Source: Balneolia bacterium (GTDB lineage Bacteria; Bacteroidota; Rhodothermia; Balneolales; Cyclonatronaceae). From it: a stretch of DNA of 19,363 bases. Under the pieces are notes generated by a model that saw only the letters and a program-made list of their open reading frames with translations, was not told where the DNA came from and ran no database searches. Of the stretch, positions 13,619 through 19,363 are shown one piece after another; position 1 is the stretch's first letter, and each line of letters starts with the position of its first letter. The position numbers and the translations under genes are program-made. Where the stretch lies: assembly GCA_003566395.1 (NCBI GenBank), contig PXDL01000241.1, positions 1-19,363 of the forward strand. Direction: 5' to 3'.

Positions 13619-14611
13619 TCAGGCGCCTGACTGTACATGCATCTCTTTGGCTGTTTTCACTACGTCCCGGAGCGCATCGCTGAGCGATCCCTCATACCAC
13701 GCACCGGCCGCTTTCTGATGTCCGCCCCCACCGAACTTCCGGGCCAGCAGGTTTACATCGAAATCCGTTTTTGAGCGAAGGCTGAGCTTCACCTTTTCTT
13801 TTTGCTCAATAAAAATAACCGCCACGGAAACACCCTTCACCGAGAGCGCAAAACCGATGAGCCCTTCGGTATGCTGGTATTCGCATCCGGTTTCTTCGAA
13901 ATCGGCGGTAGTTACGTACATCGTTGCTATTCCGTGTTCGTGGAGCTCAATCTGCCCCAGCGCCCGGCCGACTAACGCCAGCTCCTTCATCTGCCTGTTA
14001 TCATACACCCGCTCGTGAATTTCAGCAACCGACAAGTCTCCGGCCTCGATCAGGGCGGCGGCAATCCTGTGAATATGAGGTCCGACGCTCGAATACCGGA
14101 ATGAACCGGTATCGGTCATAATGCCGGCGTAAAGCGCAGCGGCAATTTCATGTGTGATGGCTTCCGGAGCCGTTTCTTCATACAGCCGGTAAATCAGCTC
14201 GGCCGTGGAAGCCGCCTCCGGCTCGGATACCAGAAACGTATAGCCTTCGGAAGGAGACGGATGATGATCGATCACAAAACTGGGTTTGCGGGATTCGGCA
14301 AAATAAGGGTGAAGATCGCCGAACCGTCCCGGACTGTTTCCATCCACAAAAACAAAGGCGTCGCAGGTTTCAAGCTCCTGTTTTGCTCTTCGCCTGATTT
14401 CAAGATTTGCGGCAATCCAGCTGATATCGTCCGGAAGGGTGTCATCGTTATGGGCCAGAAAATCTATGCCGTTATGCTCCAGCCAGCGGCATAGCCCCAG
14501 CTGTGATCCGATGGCGTCGCCGTCCGGGCGTACATGGCTTATAACGCCGATCCTGTTGAATTTGCGAAGCTGTCTGGCTAATTCGTTTATCTCTTCCCGA
14601 TAATCGTACAT
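13619..14611 (-). CDS. nrnA: DHH-family phosphoesterase, NrnA-like oligoribonuclease/pAp phosphatase
   Basis: 330 residues from ATG 14611. The DHH catalytic motifs are HVRPDGD (residues 26-32), FVDGN (Asp90) and IDHHPSP (Asp115-His116-His117), with GGGGHQKAAGAW in the C-terminal DHHA1 domain. NrnA enzymes degrade 2-5 nt RNA fragments and dephosphorylate pAp; some degrade pGpG from cyclic di-GMP. An in-frame GTG at 14656 would add 15 unconserved residues and lies upstream of a likely -7 box (TATCTTTA, 14650-14643), so ATG 14611 is preferred. The gene is divergent from the exosortase gene and 70 nt upstream of the protease gene, possibly in one transcript. Confidence 0.92.
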   Translation of the reverse strand: MYDYREEINELARQLRKFNRIGVISHVRPDGDAIGSQLGLCRWLEHNGIDFLAHNDDTLPDDISWIAANLEIRRRAKQELETCDAFVFVDGNSPGRFGDLHPYFAESRKPSFVIDHHPSPSEGYTFLVSEPEAASTAELIYRLYEETAPEAITHEIAAALYAGIMTDTGSFRYSSVGPHIHRIAAALIEAGDLSVAEIHERVYDNRQMKELALVGRALGQIELHEHGIATMYVTTADFEETGCEYQHTEGLIGFALSVKGVSVAVIFIEQKEKVKLSLRSKTDFDVNLLARKFGGGGHQKAAGAWYEGSLSDALRDVVKTAKEMHVQSGA

Positions 14612-14733
14612 GCTGTTTTTTTGATGGTCGGTGATGGAGTTATAAAGATAAATCACCTAACGGACATTCCCACAGTATAAATGTTTTTGTTGTGCCCGGA
14701 CGTGGTTCATCAAGTCATCAAATATCCGTATTA

Positions 14734-14766
14734 TTGGCCCGTTGCAGGATACGACCGTTATTTTTG
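14734..14766 (+). promoter_or_regulatory. Promoter for the exosortase gene
   Basis: TTG at 14734-14736, 22 bases, then TATTTTTG at 14759-14766, an exact TAnnTTTG -7 box. Transcription would start near 14773, only about 10 nt before ATG 14783, so the message is almost leaderless, fitting the absence of a ribosome binding site. Confidence 0.5.
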
Positions 14767-14782
14767 AAACCTTATCTCAACC

Positions 14783-15289
14783 ATGCTCAGCCAATCTGAC
14801 CGGAACATCCTCATTTTTTTTGCCAAACTTCTGGCATATTTCGGCCTCTGGTATATCTTTTATGAACTCTGGGTGCTGCCCGACGGCCGCCTCGATGCCT
14901 GGCTTTCGGTAAATATTGTAGATGTAAGCGGCGGCATTCTGAGCTTATTTGGTTTCGATTATTTTCTTGATTACCGGGTTATCGGGCTTACCGGTACGCC
15001 CGGGGTTATTATTGTGAACGGATGCAACGGGCTGGAGGCTATAGGGCTTTTTGTCGGGTTTGTGATGGCATTTAAAGGCGACCCCGTAAAACGGGCCTTT
15101 TTTATTCCCATGGGCATTTTGTTCATCTATTTAATGAATGTACTGCGTGTTGTCGTTCTTGTCGTGCTTCAGTACTACCACCCCCAAAGTTTTGATTTTG
15201 CCCACGACTATTCCACCTCGGCCATTTTTTATCTGGCTATTTTCGGCCTGTGGGTTATCTGGTTCAACTTCGGCGGCCGTTCGAAGTAA
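14783..15289 (+). CDS. Minimal exosortase/archaeosortase-family protein
   Basis: 168 residues, mostly membrane helices. The three catalytic residues of the family are present: Cys81 in NGCNGLE, Arg122 in MNVLRVV and His141 in AHDYSTS. Exosortases cut C-terminal sorting signals such as PEP-CTERM and transfer the protein, usually in bacteria that export polysaccharide. The size is close to the short Bacteroidota forms (XrtF/XrtN types) rather than the roughly 280-residue proteobacterial enzymes. Neither a sorting-signal protein nor exopolysaccharide genes are adjacent. The start ATG 14783 is the first in frame after the -7 box. Assignment to a named subtype is not possible from the sequence alone. 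Confidence 0.85.
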   Translation: MLSQSDRNILIFFAKLLAYFGLWYIFYELWVLPDGRLDAWLSVNIVDVSGGILSLFGFDYFLDYRVIGLTGTPGVIIVNGCNGLEAIGLFVGFVMAFKGDPVKRAFFIPMGILFIYLMNVLRVVVLVVLQYYHPQSFDFAHDYSTSAIFYLAIFGLWVIWFNFGGRSK

Positions 15290-15358
15290 ACGCGTGAGCC
15301 GGAACGGGCCGGAGATTCGTAAGGTGGAACTAAGAACGATTCTTTGTAAATTCACAAC

Positions 15359-15499
15359 CCGGAAAAGCGTTTCCACAATATTTCAATCAACCGGCTGATG
15401 CACTAGCCTGCAACAGCAACAATCCGGCTTTTTCCAACTGTTACTTTTCTTATTTATACTACATGAGTTTTCAGCAGTCCGGAAAAACGTTTCACAAAA
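15359..15499 (+). repeat. Direct repeat in the E2 leader region
   Basis: CCGGAAAAGCGTTTCCACAA at 15359-15378 and CCGGAAAAACGTTTCACAAA at 15479-15498 are similar over 20 bases and lie exactly 120 nt apart, both upstream of the E2 start at 15537. The first is also partly palindromic (GGAAA....TTTCC). Both share the GAAAA-n-CGTTT core with the palindrome at 281-298. They could be two sites for one regulator of the E2 gene. Confidence 0.3.
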
Positions 15500-15536
15500 G
15501 TATTATAAAACACAAAACCCTTAAGGGAACAAGTTA

Positions 15537-17018
15537 ATGGCAAGAGTTGAAATGGTAATGCCCAAGATGGGCGAGTCGATTATGGAGGGTACCGTAATCG
15601 AGTGGACCAAGAAAGTTGGCGACAAAATTGAACAGGACGAAACCATACTGGAAATTGCCACCGACAAGGTGGATTCCGAAGTTCCGGCCCCCGAATCCGG
15701 TATTCTCGTAGAAATTCTGGCCGAGGCCGGGGATGTAATCGAAGTAGGCAAACCCATCGCTATTATTGAAACCGACATGGATGCCGATATCGACGCCTCA
15801 GGTTCTGATGACGACGATGAGGAAAAGGCCCCGGATGATTCCGACGATCAGCCCGATGAGGCAGAAGAGCAGTCCGACGCAGAAGAAGACCCCGACGAGG
15901 ACGATGAAAAAGCTGCGCAAGCTGAAGAGGAAGAAGATGACGACGAGGATGAGCCCAAAGAGAAGCCGGCTGATAAAAAAGCCGAAGGCGATTCCCCGCC
16001 TCAGCGACATGGCAGCGACGGGCGCTTTTTCTCACCGCTTGTCCGTTCTATAGCCGAAAAAGAAGGACTTTCGCAGGAAGAGCTTGAATCTATTGACGGA
16101 TCAGGTGCTCAGGGCCGCGTTAACAAACAGGACGTGCTCGATTATCTGGAACAGAGGAAATCCGGCAAAGCGGCTGCATCATCACAGAAAAAGAAAGAAT
16201 CTTCCGGACTTTCCAAGCCGGTGGACAAAAAACCGGAACCGTCTCAGCGCAGCAGCTCTGAAATTCATGCCGGAGAAATCCATGCCGGCCGACCTGTGGA
16301 AAATGTTCAGGTCATAAAAATGGACCGCATGCGCAAGGTGATTGCCGAACACATGGTGAAATCCAAGCAGACCTCGGCCCACGTAACTACCTTCGGTGAG
16401 GCAGACGTAACCAATCTGGTGAAGTTCCGCGAGAAAAATAAGGATCGGTTCCAGAAAGAAAACGGCTTCAAGCTTACTTTTACACCCTTCTTTATCGAAG
16501 CCACCATTCAGGCGCTGCGGGAGTTTCCGCTGATGAACAGCTCCGTTCACGGAGAAGAAATTCATATGAAGCGCGATATCAACTACGGTATTGCCGTGGC
16601 CCTCGGTGAATCCGGTTCGGGCGGACTGATTGTGCCGGTAATTAAGAATGCCGGAGAAATGAATCTCCACGGATTGGCCCGCGCTACAAACGATCTGGCC
16701 TCGAAAGCGCGCAGAAAGCAGCTTTCCCCCGATGATTTGTCCGGCGGCACCTTCACCCTCACCAATTACGGCAGCGTAGGAAACCTGATGGGTACGCCGA
16801 TTATCAATCAGCCGCAGGTTGCCATTTTCGGCACCGGTGTTATCCAAAAGCGGCCTATGGTGATGGAGCTTGACGGAAATGATGTAATTGCCATCCGCCA
16901 CATGGTTTACCTGTCGATGAGCTACGATCACCGCATCATTGACGGTGCGCTGGGCGGAGCTTATGTTCAGCGGGTGAAGCAGTTGCTTGAAGAGTTCGAC
17001 CCGGAACGCTCCATTTAA
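15537..17018 (+). CDS. 2-oxo acid dehydrogenase E2 (dihydrolipoamide acyltransferase)
   Basis: 493 residues. An N-terminal lipoyl domain has Lys44 in EIATDKVDSEVPAP as the lipoylation site. A linker of about 75 residues (near 80-155), very rich in Asp and Glu, follows, then a peripheral subunit-binding domain (about 162-206), a Lys/Ser/Pro-rich linker with a tandem EIHAGEIHAG, and the acyltransferase core with catalytic His465 and Asp469 (DHRIIDG). It transfers an acyl group from lipoate to CoA in a pyruvate, 2-oxoglutarate or branched-chain complex; the core looks closest to the branched-chain/mixed type, but which complex is not certain. E1 and E3 are not adjacent. AAGGGAAC at 15523-15530 may be a weak ribosome binding site. 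Confidence 0.93.
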   Translation: MARVEMVMPKMGESIMEGTVIEWTKKVGDKIEQDETILEIATDKVDSEVPAPESGILVEILAEAGDVIEVGKPIAIIETDMDADIDASGSDDDDEEKAPDDSDDQPDEAEEQSDAEEDPDEDDEKAAQAEEEEDDDEDEPKEKPADKKAEGDSPPQRHGSDGRFFSPLVRSIAEKEGLSQEELESIDGSGAQGRVNKQDVLDYLEQRKSGKAAASSQKKKESSGLSKPVDKKPEPSQRSSSEIHAGEIHAGRPVENVQVIKMDRMRKVIAEHMVKSKQTSAHVTTFGEADVTNLVKFREKNKDRFQKENGFKLTFTPFFIEATIQALREFPLMNSSVHGEEIHMKRDINYGIAVALGESGSGGLIVPVIKNAGEMNLHGLARATNDLASKARRKQLSPDDLSGGTFTLTNYGSVGNLMGTPIINQPQVAIFGTGVIQKRPMVMELDGNDVIAIRHMVYLSMSYDHRIIDGALGGAYVQRVKQLLEEFDPERSI

Positions 17019-17078
17019 GGTTCTGTTCCCAATGACTTACTTTGCAAGCCTGCATAACCCGATACCATCCTGAATTCG

Positions 17079-17115
17079 AATCCGGCATCTTTTGTAAGGT
17101 GCCGGATTTTTTTTT
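17079..17115 (+). terminator. Intrinsic terminator after the E2 gene
   Basis: AATCCGGCATC (17079-17089) pairs with GGTGCCGGATT (17098-17108), 11 bp with one G-U, loop of 8, followed by a run of T to 17115. It begins 60 nt after the E2 stop and ends 27 nt before the panC start, so panC should have its own promoter or rely on read-through; I could not see a clear promoter in the remaining bases. Confidence 0.8.
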
Positions 17116-17142
17116 AAATGAAGGCATCACCCTAAACTGCTT

Positions 17143-18015
17143 ATGGAAACCGCCAACACCATAGAAGATATCCGCGCACGTATCCGGGCGGCCCGAGTGG
17201 AGGAGAAAACCATCGGATTTGTACCAACTATGGGCGCCCTTCATGAGGGTCACAGATCTCTGATTCAGACCGCATCGGCAAAAAGCGATCTGGTGGTTGT
17301 CTCGGTTTTTGTGAATCCGACCCAGTTCGGGCCGGGCGAAGATTATGAGGGGTATCCGCGCAAACTTCAAGCCGATACCGATGCAGCCAGGGCGGCCGGA
17401 GCAGATGTACTTTTCTGCCCTGAACGTCCGGAAATTTACGATTCGGAATCCTTTATTGATTTCAGACTTACCAAGCTGGATAACCGCTTATGCGGGGCTT
17501 CCCGACCCGGGCATTTTAACGGGGTTATCCAAATCGTAAACAAACTCTTTAATATCGTACAACCGGATTTAGCCGTTTTCGGGCAGAAAGATATCCAGCA
17601 GTTTCGCATTTTGGAGCAGATGACATCTGAGTTTAACCACAACATCCAAATTGTGATGGGCAATACGGTTAGGGCCGCCGACGGACTGGCGCTGAGCAGC
17701 AGAAACGCCTACCTTACCCACGAAGAACGCATTACAGCTCCGGCGCTTTTCGGCTATTTACAGCATGCAGCCAGAGAAATCAGCGCTCTGCGTCCGGCAA
17801 ACTCAGATTCCTTTTCAGAGGATATTGCCTCTATCTGCTCAAGGGCGGAACAGAAACTCAATGAAGCAGGTTTCAAAAGCGACTACGTTGAGGCTGTCCG
17901 CTATCAGGATCTTCAGCCGGTAACGCGATTTACTTCCGGTGACCGCATCGTGGTGGCCGGGGCCGCCTATCTTGGAAAAGCGCGGCTTATCGACAATGTG
18001 ATTCTCAGCTTGTAG
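17143..18015 (+). CDS. panC: Pantothenate synthetase
   Basis: 290 residues. The enzyme joins pantoate to beta-alanine using ATP, the last step of pantothenate synthesis. The nucleotidyltransferase motif is MGALHEGH (30-37), followed by FVNPTQFGPGEDYEGYPR, VFGQKDIQQF and LALSSRNAYL, all at usual positions; the length is normal. ATG 17143 has no ribosome binding site, like most genes here. It stands alone, with no panB or panD beside it. Confidence 0.96.
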   Translation: METANTIEDIRARIRAARVEEKTIGFVPTMGALHEGHRSLIQTASAKSDLVVVSVFVNPTQFGPGEDYEGYPRKLQADTDAARAAGADVLFCPERPEIYDSESFIDFRLTKLDNRLCGASRPGHFNGVIQIVNKLFNIVQPDLAVFGQKDIQQFRILEQMTSEFNHNIQIVMGNTVRAADGLALSSRNAYLTHEERITAPALFGYLQHAAREISALRPANSDSFSEDIASICSRAEQKLNEAGFKSDYVEAVRYQDLQPVTRFTSGDRIVVAGAAYLGKARLIDNVILSL

Positions 18016-18108
18016 AAGGCTTTTTAAAACAGGGATGCAGCACCTTGCCCTCCGGATACGTAATGAGACGGTACAAGCCCAACAACCTGCAATTAATCTG
18101 TTTACACT

Positions 18109-19134
18109 ATGAAAATCTTCCGAATTCTTCTTACTGTCTTTTGCGCTGCCGCTCTTATTATGGCGGCAGTTGCGTATTTTCCTGCGCCGGGCCCGAATTC
18201 TGCTCAGGATGACGCCATTAACGCCGTAATCGGTAATGAAAGTTATATAAGCATGTACGGCACTCTTCCCGGTCCTTCCGCTTCAGATGAAGAGCGCATC
18301 TTTACCCATCTATCTTATGTAGAGCAAAAACTCCGTGATACTGTTCCGGAAGGCCTCACTCAAGAGCAGCAACAACGAAGACTCGCCTTTCTGGATCATC
18401 TTCGGGACTACCGGACGGCCCGTGACTATCCTGTAAACGACAACCATCCCGATCTCAGGCGCCCCACTTTTATTTCAAAGAACGGAAATATTTGTGCCGT
18501 CGGCTATCTTGTAGAACAGTCGGCCGGACGCGTTCTTGCCGAAGACATTAACAAAACCTACAAATACAGCTACATTAAAGACATAGATGCTCCGGCGTTT
18601 CTTAAGTGGGCTGCTGCTTCCGGTTTTACGATTCGGGAACTGGCTATGATACAACCTTCCTACCATAATGTTAAGGAAGTACGGGAAAACAACGACCGGT
18701 TGGGTACCTCTTATTCCATTGCATCGGGCGCTCTGATAACGGCCAATACAGCCTACTGGGCTCAGGACCTTTCCGACAGTCACCTTTTTTCAAATCCGCA
18801 AACTACGTACTGGACAGGTCTGGCCGTTGGGGCAGGCACCATGCTGGTGGGCACTCTGAATCTTGATAACGTGACCCGGACGTACGATACAGGGTCTAAC
18901 GGGCACTGGAGCTGGACCAATACCCATACCGAAACCAACCATTTAAGAACAGGCGTATCGGCAGGTCATGTTGTAGTAGGAATGGCCACATTCATGAGAT
19001 CGGCCTGGCAGCTTATAACCTCTTCTCCCCCGCCCTCACCCGGCGATTCGGGGCTTACCGTTACCAATTTCACGCTTCCTGATGCCGGGGGCGCGCAAAC
19101 CGTAAGCGGGGTGGGATACCGGTTTACATTCTGA
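18109..19134 (+). CDS. Exported protein of unknown function
   Basis: 341 residues, not assignable to a named family. The N-terminus MKIFRILLTVFCAAALIMAAVAYF is a signal peptide or anchor. A conserved-looking core lies near residues 55-190: SYVEQKLRDTVPEGLTQEQQ, then RRPTFISKNGNICAVGYLVEQSAGR (about 117-141) and DIDAPAFLKWAAASGFTIRELAMIQPSYHN (about 161-190). I recall similar cores in other Bacteroidota and Myxococcota hypothetical proteins, but cannot verify this here. Residues about 205-315 are rich in small, hydrophobic and aromatic residues and include three hydrophobic segments. The protein ends GVGYRFTF, a terminal Phe strand like that of outer-membrane beta-barrels. The terminator at 19164-19193 follows. 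Co-transcription with panC is possible (gap 93 nt). Confidence 0.8.
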   Translation: MKIFRILLTVFCAAALIMAAVAYFPAPGPNSAQDDAINAVIGNESYISMYGTLPGPSASDEERIFTHLSYVEQKLRDTVPEGLTQEQQQRRLAFLDHLRDYRTARDYPVNDNHPDLRRPTFISKNGNICAVGYLVEQSAGRVLAEDINKTYKYSYIKDIDAPAFLKWAAASGFTIRELAMIQPSYHNVKEVRENNDRLGTSYSIASGALITANTAYWAQDLSDSHLFSNPQTTYWTGLAVGAGTMLVGTLNLDNVTRTYDTGSNGHWSWTNTHTETNHLRTGVSAGHVVVGMATFMRSAWQLITSSPPPSPGDSGLTVTNFTLPDAGGAQTVSGVGYRFTF

Positions 19135-19163
19135 ACATTTTTCACTGTTTCCACTGAACATCC

Positions 19164-19200
19164 AAGCCGTTGTGCCGTAAGGTGCAACGGCTTATTTATT
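19164..19200 (+). terminator. Rightward terminator after the exported-protein gene
   Basis: AAGCCGTTGTGCC (19164-19176) pairs with GGTGCAACGGCTT (19181-19193): 13 bp with two adjacent G-U pairs and a GTAA (GNRA-type) loop, followed by ATTTATTT. As in the terminator at 1373-1411, the two wobble pairs make the stem complete only in rightward RNA. Confidence 0.75.
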
Positions 19201-19205
19201 TCTAA

Positions 19206-19235
19206 AAAGTTGCAAAAACGATTTATTGCAACTTT
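19206..19235 (-). terminator. Perfect 10-bp inverted repeat, probable leftward terminator
   Basis: AAAGTTGCAA (19206-19215) and TTGCAACTTT (19226-19235) are perfect complements with a 10-base spacer. Leftward, the stem is followed by TT and AT-rich sequence, giving a CTTTTT tail. Its right end overlaps the stop of the leftward reading frame at the window edge. A second use as an operator is possible, since the 9-base TTTATTGCA is also repeated at 19222-19230 and 19233-19241. Confidence 0.45.
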
Positions 19236-19363
19236 ATTGCATATAAACATTTCCTACATTCCATTTTGCCTTTGGATACGATTTCGACAGCCGTTTGTGC
19301 GCATCACCCTGCATCCATTCCTGCCGGACGAGCGCGCTCCGCAACGAACGATCACCCTTTTCA
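19234..19363 (-). CDS. Possible C-terminal end of a leftward gene, partial
   Basis: A leftward frame is open from the right edge for 42 codons and stops with TAA at 19236-19234, ending SYPKAKWNVGNVYMQ. Its codons resemble those of the neighbouring genes and a hairpin terminator starts at the stop. All three rightward frames are also open over the last 90 bases, so a rightward gene start cannot be excluded. I do not recognise the family. Confidence 0.3.
   Translation of the reverse strand, partial: EKGDRSLRSALVRQEWMQGDAHKRLSKSYPKAKWNVGNVYMQ

Noticed and set aside
14612..14656. GTG 14656 as the start of the NrnA-like gene
   Set aside because: The added 15 residues do not look like the family and the codon lies upstream of the probable -7 box, so it would not be in the message.
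16182..16931. A 249-residue leftward frame inside the E2 gene
   Set aside because: It is fully antisense to a clear acyltransferase domain with catalytic motifs; its openness follows from the codon bias of the real gene.
19270..19295. GATTTCGACAGCC, resembling the start of transfer-messenger RNA
   Set aside because: The GGGGCTGA-type 5' end that should precede it is missing and no matching acceptor arm or tag sequence can be traced, so the likeness is short and probably accidental.

Overview
The window reads as a chromosomal segment of a Bacteroidota-group bacterium, most likely Balneolota/Rhodothermota rather than a gut Bacteroides. This is inferred from three things. Several genes are preceded by the TTTG...TAnnTTTG promoter architecture typical of Bacteroidota primary sigma factor. 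Most starts lack a Shine-Dalgarno sequence. The gene content (SpoIIE/RsbW/STAS module, RibBA, XrtF/XrtN-sized exosortase, C-terminal outer-membrane strand motifs, very acidic E2 linker) fits a marine or halophilic member. I see no tRNA, rRNA, CRISPR array, insertion sequence or phage genes.

Layout. 1-1467 is gene-poor: the 3' end of a probable TonB-dependent-receptor-like protein, a free-standing carboxypeptidase-regulatory-like domain protein, and about 650 nt without a convincing gene. That stretch nevertheless ends in two hairpins, one a good rightward terminator, so some rightward transcript, possibly non-coding, ends there. 1468-14611 is nearly all leftward: an RRM RNA-binding protein, a YdiJ-like FAD/Fe-S dehydrogenase overlapping rmuC by 4 nt, a three-gene partner-switching module (STAS, RsbW-like kinase, GAF-PP2C phosphatase), ribBA with yajC, an MFS exporter, an HtrA-type lipoprotein protease and an NrnA-type DHH phosphoesterase. 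14783-19134 is rightward: a minimal exosortase, a 2-oxo acid dehydrogenase E2, panC, and an exported protein of unknown function. A leftward gene probably enters at the right edge.

How the genes work together. The clearest functional unit is 6267-8788: the phosphatase would dephosphorylate the STAS protein, the kinase would rephosphorylate it, and the output would be release of a partner (a sigma factor or other target not encoded here). Its N-terminal coding for the phosphatase has no normal start codon upstream of 7922 although the reading frame and family-like sequence continue to the kinase stop, where a CTC-TGA-G sequence could allow a +1 frameshift. Between this operon and ribBA lies a compact unit of promoter, short hairpin and strong terminator that looks like a small RNA gene of about 70 nt. 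A perfect 14-bp palindrome sits between it and the module's own promoter. The remaining genes are metabolic or envelope housekeeping (riboflavin, pantothenate, 2-oxoacid oxidation, secretion, proteolysis, nucleotide recycling).

The best candidates for something undescribed are the small RNA at about 9027-9098, the start/frameshift problem in the partner-switching operon, the orphan minimal exosortase, the structured 3' end near 1343-1411, and the uncharacterised exported protein at 18109-19134.
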